Source: Sphingomonas sp. KR3-1
GTDB taxonomy: Bacteria; Pseudomonadota; Alphaproteobacteria; Sphingomonadales; Sphingomonadaceae
Assembly (NCBI RefSeq): GCF_040049295.1
Contig: NZ_JBDZDQ010000002.1
Location: 806,001-870,000 of the forward strand
DNA length: 64,000 bases
Direction of reading: 5' to 3'
Position 1 is the first letter of the stretch; each line of letters begins with the position of its first letter. The notes beneath the pieces were generated by a model. The model did no database searches. It was not told where the DNA came from and worked only from the letters and a program-made list of their open reading frames with translations. Shown piece by piece: positions 6,764 to 15,530 of this stretch. The translations under genes and the position numbers were made by a program.

Positions 6764-9742
6764 TCAGTATTTGAAGCGCAGGGCGGCGGAGAACACGCGG
6801 CCTTCGAAATAGACGCGGTCGGTCACTGTCTTGTCCGCCCAATAGGCGCGCTGCGGCTTGGCGAGCAGGTTGCTGCCTTCGAGCGTCACCATCACGTTGC
6901 GGCTGAAGCGGTAGGTCGCCGAGGCGTCGAGCCGCGAGATCGGATACCATTTCAGGTCGTTGTTGCGGTCGGTGAGCGTATAGGCGAGCACGAAGCCGCT
7001 GCGGATGCTGTAGGCGACCTTCGCGCGGAACGGGCCGTCGTCATAGAACAGGCTGCCGTTGAAGCTCCGCCGCGAGATGCCCGTCGTGTCGCCGGTGAAG
7101 GCGACGCTGACCGGGGTAGCCGGCAGCTCCTGGCGCGATTCCATCAGCGTCAGGTTGGCCGATGCGCCGAAATTCCTGAGCATGCCCGGCGCGAAGTCGA
7201 AGAAGGTGCTGGCATTGAATTCGACGCCGCGGATCCTGCCGTCACCGGCGTTGATCGGCTTGGTGACGGTCACGGTGCCGCTCGCCGAGGGAATCGATGT
7301 CTCGTCGATCTTGGTGCTGACGATGAAGCCGTTCACGTCGCGCTCGAACAGGGCGATGCTGAAGGCGCCGGCCCGGCCGTAATAATATTCGAGCGAGGCG
7401 TCCCAGTTGGTCGAGCGGATCGGCTGCAGGTCCGGATTGCCGGTGGTCGCCGCGGCGACATAGGCGCCGCTCGCCGCGGTCACCTGGGCCAGGTTCATGC
7501 TCGGGTTGAGCTGGGTGAAATCGGGCCGGCTGAAGGTCTTGGTATAGGCCAGCCGCAACTGGAGCCGGCGCGAGAAGTGGAACACCATGCTCGCGCTGGG
7601 ATCGACGTCGACATAGTTCTGCCGGCCGTGGATCGGCGTGTTGGTGACGACGGTGCCGGCGGGCGTGCGGGCGGTGTTGGTCTGCGTGCCGTCGATCGCG
7701 AGCACGGTGTTGACGATGCGCGCGCCGACGATGCCGTCCACGCCGATCCCGCCAAGCCCGAAGCCGTATTTGGCCTGGCCGTACCAGGCATAGCTGGTCT
7801 CGCTGCCGTGAAACGCCTTGAGCGGGTCATAGGCGGGGCGGCCATTGTCGGTGAACAGCGCGCTCTGCCCGGGCAGCGCATGGACATAGTTGTTGAGCGC
7901 CAGCAGCGTGCTCGCGTCGCTCAGGTTGCTGCCGCGATAGCCGATCCACTGGCTGGGCAGCTCCGCATCGTCGCCGCCGAACCCGGCATCGATCACCAGC
8001 GGATCCGAACCGCCGGGAAAGGCCGACATCGGCAGCAGCTGGCTGTTGAGGTCGGCAAGGCTGGTGCCCTCGCGATAGTCGGCGGTGCGATTGGCATAGC
8101 GGATTCCGGTCTTGATCGAGCGGATCAGCCCCTGGCCGGTATCGAGCGTCAGGTCGGTGCGCCATTGCAGCCCGTCGCCCTTCGCCCGGTTGCGCGAGTC
8201 CGAATAGGCGCGGACGTGGAACAGGCTGGGGTCGGTCATGTCGACATTGTCGTAGGTGTACGACAGGCCGCCATATTTGCTGTCGCTCTGAAAGGTGGCG
8301 TGGATCACCGGCGCCTTGTTGAAGGCGAGCAGGAACAGCTGCTGGTCGGTGTTGATCCGCGACAGCGTGTAGACCGCGCTGGTGGTTAGCGTGGCGATGC
8401 CCGAGGTCCAGTCGGCGCCGAACTCGATCTGGGTGGTGTCGAGCAGCTGGCGCGTGTTCGACGAGCGCGGGCCCGAATTGGCCGTGGCGGTGAAGGTCGC
8501 GCTCTTGATGATGTTGGTGCCCGGCACCAGCACGACGTCGCGCAGCGCGGTGCCGGCGGCGATGTTGGTCTGCAGGTCGTTGTCGTTATAGCGATTGTCA
8601 TCGGCGATGTTGGTCGCGCGCAGCTTGAAGCCCAGATTGTATGCCGGGCGCCACTGCACCTCGCCGGTCAGCACCGGGCGCGCATAATGCCCGTCGACAT
8701 GCTTCACGAGGATGCCGATCGGATAGTTGAGGCCGGTGCCCTGGCCGGCCGGCGTCACCGATTGCGCCGCGGTGGTATATTGGCGCTGCAGGTTCTCGCG
8801 ATAGGATTCCAGATAGTCGCGACGCAGATAGGAAGCGTTGGCCAGCACGCCGATCTCGCCGATCCCGGTATCCCAGCGCCCGCTGACCAGCAGGTCGACA
8901 TTGTAGAAGGGCTTCTTCGCCTGGTCGTCATAGCTGCCGCGCAGCGTGCCGGCGACGGTGATGCCCTTGGCGAAGTCGAGTGGCTGGCGCAGCTGGACGT
9001 CGACTGAGCCGCCGATCCCGCCCTCGATCAGGTCGGGGGTCAGCGCCTTGTAGACCTGGATCGATCCGATCATGCTAGACGGATAGGAATTGAGCAGGGT
9101 GCGGCGTGACGCGCCGGTGTACGCCTCCTGGCCGTTGAGCGTCGTCACCACCTGCGAGATGCCGCGCACGGTGACCGCCTGGCCCTCGCCACGGTTGCGG
9201 AAGATCTGCACGCCGGGCAGCCGGGCCAGTGCCTCGGTCGCGCTGTTGTCGGGCAATTGCCCGATATCCTCGGCCGCGACGACATCGACGATCGCGTCGG
9301 ACTTGCGCTTGGTCTCGCGCGCCGCCTGCAGGCTGGCGCGGAAGCCGGTGACGACGATCGGGCCGCCTTCCTCGGCCTGCGTGGCCGCGGCCACCGGAAC
9401 TGCCGGCTGCGACTGTGCGCTCGTCGCGCCGCGCGCCAGGATCGCCGTATGCCCGTCATTGCTGGTGATGCGCAGGCCGGTGCCGGCGAGCAGGCGGTCG
9501 AGCGCGGCACGGTCGGTCATCACGCCCTTCAGCGCCCGCGAGCGGACGCCGCGGATCGTGTCGGTCGGGAAGAAGATCTGGACATGCGCCTGGCGCGCCC
9601 AGGCGGTCAGCGCGCTCGCCAGAGGCTGTGCCTCGATGTCGAACGCGCGCGTCGCGGCCTGGGCCAGCGCCGGCGACGAAGCAAGGACGCACGTGGAGAA
9701 CAACGCCGCAGCAAGCTGCGCGCGCCGGTTGAAGCCGGTCAT
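6764..9742 (-). CDS. TonB-dependent receptor with STN signalling domain (TIGR01782-like)
   Basis: About 992 residues. The signal peptide covers residues 1-29. The STN domain at about 31-103 is the secretin/TonB short domain that contacts a FecR-type anti-sigma factor. A TonB box (GPIVVTGFRAS) and plug with 'DIGQLPDNSATEALARLPGV' follow, typical of the Xanthomonas/Caulobacter-type receptor subfamily often used for carbohydrates. A 22-strand barrel ends in the aromatic C-terminus FKY. The ATG at 9742 follows AAGGG and gives a proper signal sequence. It is the third gene of a sigma factor / FecR / receptor set, transcribed in that order, and is followed at 15 bp by the SGNH esterase. Substrate is unknown; the neighbouring GH92 and esterase suggest a decorated glycan. 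Confidence 0.93.
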   Translation of the reverse strand: MTGFNRRAQLAAALFSTCVLASSPALAQAATRAFDIEAQPLASALTAWARQAHVQIFFPTDTIRGVRSRALKGVMTDRAALDRLLAGTGLRITSNDGHTAILARGATSAQSQPAVPVAAATQAEEGGPIVVTGFRASLQAARETKRKSDAIVDVVAAEDIGQLPDNSATEALARLPGVQIFRNRGEGQAVTVRGISQVVTTLNGQEAYTGASRRTLLNSYPSSMIGSIQVYKALTPDLIEGGIGGSVDVQLRQPLDFAKGITVAGTLRGSYDDQAKKPFYNVDLLVSGRWDTGIGEIGVLANASYLRRDYLESYRENLQRQYTTAAQSVTPAGQGTGLNYPIGILVKHVDGHYARPVLTGEVQWRPAYNLGFKLRATNIADDNRYNDNDLQTNIAAGTALRDVVLVPGTNIIKSATFTATANSGPRSSNTRQLLDTTQIEFGADWTSGIATLTTSAVYTLSRINTDQQLFLLAFNKAPVIHATFQSDSKYGGLSYTYDNVDMTDPSLFHVRAYSDSRNRAKGDGLQWRTDLTLDTGQGLIRSIKTGIRYANRTADYREGTSLADLNSQLLPMSAFPGGSDPLVIDAGFGGDDAELPSQWIGYRGSNLSDASTLLALNNYVHALPGQSALFTDNGRPAYDPLKAFHGSETSYAWYGQAKYGFGLGGIGVDGIVGARIVNTVLAIDGTQTNTARTPAGTVVTNTPIHGRQNYVDVDPSASMVFHFSRRLQLRLAYTKTFSRPDFTQLNPSMNLAQVTAASGAYVAAATTGNPDLQPIRSTNWDASLEYYYGRAGAFSIALFERDVNGFIVSTKIDETSIPSASGTVTVTKPINAGDGRIRGVEFNASTFFDFAPGMLRNFGASANLTLMESRQELPATPVSVAFTGDTTGISRRSFNGSLFYDDGPFRAKVAYSIRSGFVLAYTLTDRNNDLKWYPISRLDASATYRFSRNVMVTLEGSNLLAKPQRAYWADKTVTDRVYFEGRVFSAALRFKY

Positions 9743-9832
9743 AAGGTTTTGCCCTTCAAGTTCGAGCGCCGCTTCGCGCCCCCCAGTCTGCAGGACGATC
9801 GGCAGTCGCCGCACCGCCAAATCGGTCGAAAA

Positions 9833-10756
9833 TTATTTTCGCAGGTGCACTGCGTCCGCCGTGGTGCTGACGCGGACGCCCAGTCCGGTCGAGACCGCGC
9901 GCAGGAAATCCGCGGGATCGGAAGAGACGAACCGGCCACCGATCCGCACCGTCGCCAGCGCGGGATCGTCGATCACGATAGGGCGCAGCAGATAGCGGTT
10001 ATACTCCGCAACGGCGTCCGCCAGCGGCGCATCGACGAACACCACGTCGCCGCTCTGCCAGGCAAGTGCCGCCTCGACCGCTTCGCCGCTGACCGGCTGG
10101 GCGGAGGGCAGCGCGGTGGCGAAGGAAAGCTGCTGATAGGCGCCGGCCGGCCGCGCGCCCTGCTGCGCCGAACGCGCCGAGCCGCGCAGCACGATCAACT
10201 CCAGCGCAGCGCCGCGCAGCCGCGCATTGAACCTGCCGGGATCTAGCGTCGCGGCACTGTCGCGCGTGACGAGGTGCGCGGTCGCGCCCGGCTGCAGGTC
10301 GAGCGCGACTTCGCCGCGGTCGAGCCAGAGCTCGCGCTGCTTTGCCGAAAAGCGCCATTGCAGCCGCGTGTCGGTGTTGAGCATCGCCATGCTGCCGTCG
10401 GGCAGCCGCAGCCGGCGCGTCTCGCCGACTTCGGTGGAGGCGCTGTCCCAGGCATAGGCGCGCGTGGCGAGAAACGCGCTGCCTGCCGCGACGGCGATCG
10501 CCCCGGCCATGCCGCCGCGCACCAGGCGGCGGCGGGTGATGTGCGCCGGCAGCTCAAACGCGGCGGGCTGTTCCGCTGCGCCTTCCCAGGTCGCGGTCAC
10601 CCGTGCGAACGCAAGCGCATGCGCGGGGTCCTCGCGCCATTGCTCGAATGCCAGCTGGTCTGCGCTGCCCGCCTGCAAGGCGGCGAACCACGCCGCCGCG
10701 TCGCGCATGTCCGCGTCGCGTTGCAAGCCGGAAAAACGCGTCCCTCCCAAACTCAT
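9833..10756 (-). CDS. FecR-family anti-sigma factor
   Basis: About 307 residues. The N-terminal cytoplasmic part has the DUF4880-type helix pattern (AAAWFAALQAG, then WREDPAHALAFARV), which binds the ECF sigma factor. A hydrophobic segment (about residues 82-100, after RRRLVRGG) crosses the inner membrane. The periplasmic FecR domain (EVGETRRLRLPDGSMAMLNT around 108-130) and a C-terminal STN/DUF4974-like domain (from about 225) would meet the STN domain of the receptor. The start at 10756 has only a weak ribosome-binding site; Met17 (10708) is an alternative. Located between its sigma factor (78 bp upstream) and the receptor (90 bp downstream), it completes a cell-surface signalling set. Confidence 0.9.
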   Translation of the reverse strand: MSLGGTRFSGLQRDADMRDAAAWFAALQAGSADQLAFEQWREDPAHALAFARVTATWEGAAEQPAAFELPAHITRRRLVRGGMAGAIAVAAGSAFLATRAYAWDSASTEVGETRRLRLPDGSMAMLNTDTRLQWRFSAKQRELWLDRGEVALDLQPGATAHLVTRDSAATLDPGRFNARLRGAALELIVLRGSARSAQQGARPAGAYQQLSFATALPSAQPVSGEAVEAALAWQSGDVVFVDAPLADAVAEYNRYLLRPIVIDDPALATVRIGGRFVSSDPADFLRAVSTGLGVRVSTTADAVHLRK

Positions 10757-10833
10757 CCCATGCTGCTTTCGAAACCCATCAGACCAAGGACGAACGAGAC
10801 GGCCTCCACCGCCAAGTCGCGGGCCGAAAAATC

Positions 10834-11406
10834 TTAGCGCTTCACGCGCGTTTGGCCATCCTGCTCGGGTGCGGGGTCGGCCTGCGGCGTGTCGCCGGGC
10901 TCGACGGCGCGGGCGAGCAGGTACAGCGCGCGGCCCAGCCTCTTCTCGAAGGTCGACAGGCTGATGCCCAAGTCGCTGGCGATGTCGCCTGGCCGCTCCT
11001 CGCGAAAGCGCCGGCGGACGAAGACCGTGCGGCAGCGCTCCGGCAGCAGGTCGATCGCCTTGCGCAAGCGCACGACCTGGTCGCGCCCTGCCGCAACCTC
11101 GAACGCGTCGGGGGCGTCGTCGCGCAGCTCGATCGTGTCGAGTTCGCTCAGCTGCTGGAAGGCGACCACCTTGGCGCGACGCATCCGTTCCAGCGCGATA
11201 TTGTGGATCGAGCGGATGACATAGGCGCGCGGATCGGTGATCGCCGCCCAGCCGTCGATCGCCATCAGGCGGACCAGGGCTTCCTGCACCAGGTCGGCCG
11301 CCTCCTCGCTGCCGCGGGTGAGCCGGCGCGCGACAGCAAGGTAGCGGCCCTCATGCGGCAGCACCTCGTCGATCAGCCAGCGGTCCCGTGGGCGCGTGAC
11401 GGACAT
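10834..11406 (-). CDS. ECF-type RNA polymerase sigma factor (FecI-like)
   Basis: About 190 residues. Region 2 is seen at about residues 20-85 (DLVQEALVRLM, then DPRAYVIRSIHNIALERMRR) and region 4 at about 115-165 (LPERCRTVFVRRRFRE, then the helix-turn-helix GDIASDLGISLSTFEKRLGRA). The charged tail is polar and probably disordered. It should direct transcription of the receptor operon when released by the FecR protein encoded next to it. Two adjacent in-frame ATGs exist; the second (11406) has AAGGGG at 4 nt and is preferred over 11409. It lies divergent from the oxidoreductase gene with a 160-bp gap, which must hold both promoters. Confidence 0.9.
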   Translation of the reverse strand: MSVTRPRDRWLIDEVLPHEGRYLAVARRLTRGSEEAADLVQEALVRLMAIDGWAAITDPRAYVIRSIHNIALERMRRAKVVAFQQLSELDTIELRDDAPDAFEVAAGRDQVVRLRKAIDLLPERCRTVFVRRRFREERPGDIASDLGISLSTFEKRLGRALYLLARAVEPGDTPQADPAPEQDGQTRVKR

Positions 11407-11568
11407 CATTCCCCTTGCCGCGAATCTTCAATCCGCTTGCGGGCAATATGGACAATCGATTTCAGTTTTGCGACGGCGAAATCCGCGGTCGGCCGGGCGC
11501 CGTTTCCCAGTCCTTGTCCCCGAACCGCCGCACCCCATCTTCGCCCTATCAACAAGCTGGAGGGGACC

Positions 11569-12684
11569 ATGGCGCTTACTGGACGCGAACTACGCTCGAA
11601 GATCGACGAGGACGGGCGGCTTTCGCTGGTGCTCGAGGAGGTCGCGGTCGACGATCCCGCCGAGGACGAGATCGTCGTGCGGGTCGAGGCAGCGCCGATC
11701 AACCCCAGCGATCTCGGGCTGCTGCTCGGCCCTGCCGACCTGTCCACGCTGGAAAAGGCCGATGGCGGACTCGCCTGCACCGTGCCGCAGGGCCGGTTGG
11801 GTGGCGTCAAGGGACGGCTCGGCCAGTCGATGCCGGTCGGCAACGAGGGCGCCGGCATCGTCGTCGCGGCCGGCGCTGCCGCCAAGGCGCTCGAGGGCAA
11901 GCGCGTCGGCATGATCGGCGGGGGTATGTATGCCGATTATCGCCGCATCAAGGCGCGCGACGTGATCCCGCTGCCCGAGGGCGCCAGCGCCGCCGACGGC
12001 GCGTCGATGTTCGTCAATCCGCTGACCGCGTTGGGCTTTGTCGAGACGGCGAAGCGCGAGGGGCATCAGGCGATCATCCACACCGCCGCCGCATCCAATC
12101 TCGGCCAGATGCTGCAGAAGATCTGCCTCGCCGACGGCATCCCGCTCGTCAACATCGTCCGCTCGCCCGAGCAGGTGGAGATATTGCGCGGCATCGGTGC
12201 CACCCATGTGCTCAACAGCAAGGACGCCGATTTCGCCGCGCGCCTGCTCGATGCCATCGAGGAAACCGGCGCGACCATCGCCTTCGATGCGATCGGCGGC
12301 GGCACGCTGGGCGGCGAGATCGTCCAGGCGATGGAGCGCGCGGCGATCCGGCAGATGAGCGCGTACAACCGCTACGGCTCGGAGGTGTTCAAGCAGCTCT
12401 ATATCTATGGCGCGCTCGACTTGTCGCCCACCGTGCTCAACCGGCTGGCGTTCGGCTTCCAGTGGAGCGTCTCGGGCTGGCTGCTCTTCCCTGCGCTCAA
12501 GAAGCTGGGCGCAGAGACCGCAGAGCGGATGCGCAAGCGCGTGCTCGACGAGCTCAAGACCACTTTCGCCAGCAACTATACCCGCGTCATCGGTCTCGCC
12601 GAGGCGCTCGATCCCGAGGTGCTGCGCGCCTATGAGCGCAAAGCGACGGGCGAGAAGTTCCTGATCGACCCGACGCGCGGTTGA
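11569..12684 (+). CDS. MDR-superfamily zinc-binding-type dehydrogenase / quinone oxidoreductase
   Basis: About 371 residues. The fold is that of medium-chain dehydrogenases: an N-terminal GroES-like domain (PINPSDLGLLLG, then GNEGAGIVVAAG around 85-100) and a Rossmann domain (HTAAASNLGQ around 165-175, then SPEQVEILRGIGATHVLNSKD). The structural-zinc cysteine loop of true alcohol dehydrogenases is absent, so a zinc-independent NAD(P)H-dependent quinone or enone reductase is more likely. The C-terminal part (about 275-365) is long for that group. The ATG has a strong GGAGGGG site 3-9 nt upstream. It is the only plus-strand gene between two minus-strand receptor loci and has no evident functional partner nearby. 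Confidence 0.85.
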   Translation: MALTGRELRSKIDEDGRLSLVLEEVAVDDPAEDEIVVRVEAAPINPSDLGLLLGPADLSTLEKADGGLACTVPQGRLGGVKGRLGQSMPVGNEGAGIVVAAGAAAKALEGKRVGMIGGGMYADYRRIKARDVIPLPEGASAADGASMFVNPLTALGFVETAKREGHQAIIHTAAASNLGQMLQKICLADGIPLVNIVRSPEQVEILRGIGATHVLNSKDADFAARLLDAIEETGATIAFDAIGGGTLGGEIVQAMERAAIRQMSAYNRYGSEVFKQLYIYGALDLSPTVLNRLAFGFQWSVSGWLLFPALKKLGAETAERMRKRVLDELKTTFASNYTRVIGLAEALDPEVLRAYERKATGEKFLIDPTRG

Positions 12685-12690
12685 GTGGGG

Positions 12691-12731
12691 CCGGCCCGGC
12701 CTCGCCCCGATGCGGGGCAGGGCCGGACCGG
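12691..12731. terminator. Long GC hairpin between convergent genes
   Basis: An almost continuous inverted repeat of about 18 positions per arm (core GCCCC 12704-12708 / GGGGC 12714-12718, outer arms from 12691 and to 12731, two mismatches and one G-T pair) sits between the stops of two convergent genes. No T-tract follows on either strand, so it may act as a bidirectional terminator or RNA-end stabiliser. Confidence 0.55.
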
Positions 12732-12741
12732 CGCGCCGCGA

Positions 12742-15459
12742 TCAGCGCAGCTTGTGCCCCTCGGCGTCCCACACCTCGACCGGGCCGAGCTTGAGCGCGC
12801 GGATCTTCGCCTCGGTCTTGGAAAGGTCGCCGACGATCACCCAGGTCAGCGCATCGGGGTGGATCGCCTGCGCGGTGCTTGTGATCGTGTCGGTGCGCAG
12901 CGCGGCATATTGCGCGGGCAGGGTGGTGATCCAGTCATAGGGCCGCCCGAAGCGGTTCACGTACTGGAGATAGCCGACCATCGCGTTGTTGGTCTCGAAG
13001 CGGCCGGGCAGCGCGAGCACCTCGCCCTTGCTGAGCAGGTCGAGCTCGGCCTGGGTCGCCGGCTTGTCCTTGCGGATGCCGCGGATTTCCTTGTCGATCT
13101 CGGCCAGCGCCTCGGCGGTCTTGTCGGTCTGCACGCTGGTCGCGACGCCGAACACCTGCGGCCCGCGCGCCTCGGCGAGATAGGAGCTGGCGCCATAGGT
13201 CCAGCCCTTGTCCTCGCGCAGGTTCATGTTTAGCCGCGCCGTGAAGTTGCCGCCCAGCAAGTCGTTCATCGCGTTGAGCTCGAACTCGTGCGGATTGCTG
13301 CCGTTCGGCATGACCTGGCCGACGCGGATGACCGACTGGATCGAGCCCGGCTTGTCGACCAGCACGATGCGCGGCGCGGCCGCGTCGGGCACGGCGGCGA
13401 GCGTCTTGCTGCCTTTGGCGATGGCAGGCGCCTTCCAGTCGCCGAACGCCTTTTCGAGCGCGGCGGTGAGCGTCGCGATGTCGGTGTTGCCGGCGGCGTA
13501 GATCACCGCATTGTCCGGCCGGATCCACGCGTCATGGAAGGCGACGACGTCGTCGCGAGTGATCGACTTCAACGTCTCCGCCCGGCCGGCGAGCGGCACG
13601 CCATAGGCGTGGTCGGCGCCGTAGATCAGGTTGGTGAAGGTGCGCTGGGCGACCTCGTCCGGCGAGGCCAGCGACTGGGAGAGGCCCGACAGATGCAGCT
13701 GGCGGTCGCGCTCCAGGTCGGCGGGGCGGAAGGCCGGGTTGCGAATATAGTCGGCCCACAGTGCCAGCGTCTCGGGCAGCGACCGCGTCATCGCCGAGGC
13801 CATGAAATCGGTCGTGTCGATGTCCGACGTGGCATAGAGGCGCGCGCCGAGCAGCGCCTGGCGCTCGGCGAACTGGGTGCTGGTAAGCATGGTGGTGCCC
13901 TCGTCCATCAGTCCCAGCGTGAAGCCGCCGATCCCGCGCTTGGCGTACTGCTCGGCCGCCTGGCCGGCATCGAACACCATCGTCATGTCGACGCTCGGCG
14001 TGCCCGGGCGCGCGGCGAACACCACGCGCATGCCGTTGGAGAGCTTGGCTTCCTGCAGCGCGGGCAGCTTGAGCGCGGGCGAGGGAGCGAGCGCCGGCAG
14101 CTTGGTGCGGTCGGCGCCGTCGGCGGTCACGCTTGGGTTGCCGAAGGGCAGCACGGTGAGCTTGTACGAAGGCTTGGCGATCCAGGTGGCGGCGGTGCCG
14201 CGCACCTCGGCGGCGGTGAGTTCCTGGAAGCGCTTGTCGTCCAGCGCATATTGGCCTGGGTTGTTCTTGAACACGGTGCCGGCGGCGAGCGCCATCGCCT
14301 TGACGTAGATCGACTCCATTGCGCGGGCATTGTCGGCATAGGAGCTCGCCTTGATGCGGGCGAGTTCGCCGGGGGTGGGGCCCTTGGCGAGGAATTCCGC
14401 CAGCACCTGCTTCACCGCCGCTTCGGCGATCTCGGGATCGACGCCGGGCTTCAGGCGCAGGTCGACCGAGAAAATGCCGGCGATCGCATAGCCCGAATAG
14501 CTGGCCGAGGCGTAGGTGGCGAGCTGCTTCTCCTGGACGAGCACCTGGTAGAGCCGCGAGGTCTTGCCGCGGCCCAGCGCCTGCGCGGCGAGCTGCAGCG
14601 CGGCGGCTTCGGGGGTGCCGTTGCCGGGCACTGCCCAGTTCCAGGCGATCGCGGTTTGCGGCACCGCGTCCTGCATCACCTCGCCCTTGTCGCGGTCGAG
14701 CATGGGCACCCAGGCGGTGGTGCGGCTCACCGGCTGGCCGGCGGGGACGCTGCCGAAATACTTGGCCATCAGCGCCTTGGCCTGGTCGAGCGTGACGTCG
14801 CCGGAGAGCGAGACGACGGCATTGGTCGCGCCATAATATTGGGCGAACCAGCCCTTCACATCGTCGAGCGAGGCGGCGTTGAGGTCCTCCATCGAGCCGA
14901 TCGTCGGGTGGTGATAGGGGTGGCCGACCGGGAACAGCGCCGCCGCCTCGCGCTGGTCCATCAGCGCATAGGGGGTGTTCTCGCGCGTGCGCTTCTCGTT
15001 CTGGACGACCTTGCGCTGCTCATCGAGCTTGGCCTGGCTGATCGCGCCGGCGAGATAGCCCATCCGGTCCGATTCCAGCCACAGGACGCGCTCGAGCCCG
15101 CCGGTGGGGACGATCTCGTAATAATAGGTCTGGTCGAGCGAGGTCGCGCCGTTGACGCCCGAGACGCCGATCTCCTGGAGCGGCGGCATATATTCCTTGT
15201 CGTGATGCTCCGATCCGTTGAACATCAGATGCTCGAACAGGTGCGCGAAGCCCGACTTGCCGTCCGGCTCGTTCATCGAGCCGACGTGATACCAGACCGC
15301 GACCGCCACCTTGGGCGTCTTGTGGTCCTCGTGCACCACGACGCGCAGGCCGTTGGGAAGCGTGAACTGCTGGTACGGAACAAGCTCCTGCGCCCGGGCG
15401 GGCAGCGCTGCGGCGATGGCGATCGTCGCGGCGGCAAGGAGCAGCTTGGTGGCCTTCAT
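12742..15459 (-). CDS. M16-family zinc metalloprotease (pitrilysin/insulinase type), periplasmic
   Basis: About 905 residues containing two M16 halves. The first half is catalytic: inverted zinc motif HLFEH (His73, Glu76, His77) and distal ligand Glu155 in VVQNEKR. The second half (from about residue 465) lacks the motif, as is normal in these clamshell enzymes. A signal peptide (residues 1-23, ending ARA-Q) sends it to the periplasm. The ATG at 15459 has GAGG 9 nt upstream; an ATG at 15468 abuts that site directly and is less likely. The gene lies downstream of a TonB-dependent receptor with signalling domains. Pairing of a receptor with a periplasmic M16 protease recalls FusA/FusC, which import and cleave a protein; that parallel is inference. 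Confidence 0.92.
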   Translation of the reverse strand: MKATKLLLAAATIAIAAALPARAQELVPYQQFTLPNGLRVVVHEDHKTPKVAVAVWYHVGSMNEPDGKSGFAHLFEHLMFNGSEHHDKEYMPPLQEIGVSGVNGATSLDQTYYYEIVPTGGLERVLWLESDRMGYLAGAISQAKLDEQRKVVQNEKRTRENTPYALMDQREAAALFPVGHPYHHPTIGSMEDLNAASLDDVKGWFAQYYGATNAVVSLSGDVTLDQAKALMAKYFGSVPAGQPVSRTTAWVPMLDRDKGEVMQDAVPQTAIAWNWAVPGNGTPEAAALQLAAQALGRGKTSRLYQVLVQEKQLATYASASYSGYAIAGIFSVDLRLKPGVDPEIAEAAVKQVLAEFLAKGPTPGELARIKASSYADNARAMESIYVKAMALAAGTVFKNNPGQYALDDKRFQELTAAEVRGTAATWIAKPSYKLTVLPFGNPSVTADGADRTKLPALAPSPALKLPALQEAKLSNGMRVVFAARPGTPSVDMTMVFDAGQAAEQYAKRGIGGFTLGLMDEGTTMLTSTQFAERQALLGARLYATSDIDTTDFMASAMTRSLPETLALWADYIRNPAFRPADLERDRQLHLSGLSQSLASPDEVAQRTFTNLIYGADHAYGVPLAGRAETLKSITRDDVVAFHDAWIRPDNAVIYAAGNTDIATLTAALEKAFGDWKAPAIAKGSKTLAAVPDAAAPRIVLVDKPGSIQSVIRVGQVMPNGSNPHEFELNAMNDLLGGNFTARLNMNLREDKGWTYGASSYLAEARGPQVFGVATSVQTDKTAEALAEIDKEIRGIRKDKPATQAELDLLSKGEVLALPGRFETNNAMVGYLQYVNRFGRPYDWITTLPAQYAALRTDTITSTAQAIHPDALTWVIVGDLSKTEAKIRALKLGPVEVWDAEGHKLR

Positions 15460-15479
15460 GGGGATCATCCTCGGACAAG

Positions 15480-15515
15480 AAAAAGGGCCGGCTCCCCGCG
15501 CACGGGGGAGCCGGC
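15480..15515 (-). terminator. Rho-independent terminator after the STN receptor gene
   Basis: An 11-bp perfect GC stem (15487-15497 with 15505-15515, 7-nt loop) is followed on the minus strand by CCC and a run of five T (15480-15484). It lies 16 bases past the receptor stop codon and before the M16 protease start, so the protease needs read-through or its own promoter. Confidence 0.85.
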
Positions 15516-15530
15516 AGTGCGTGCAGGGCT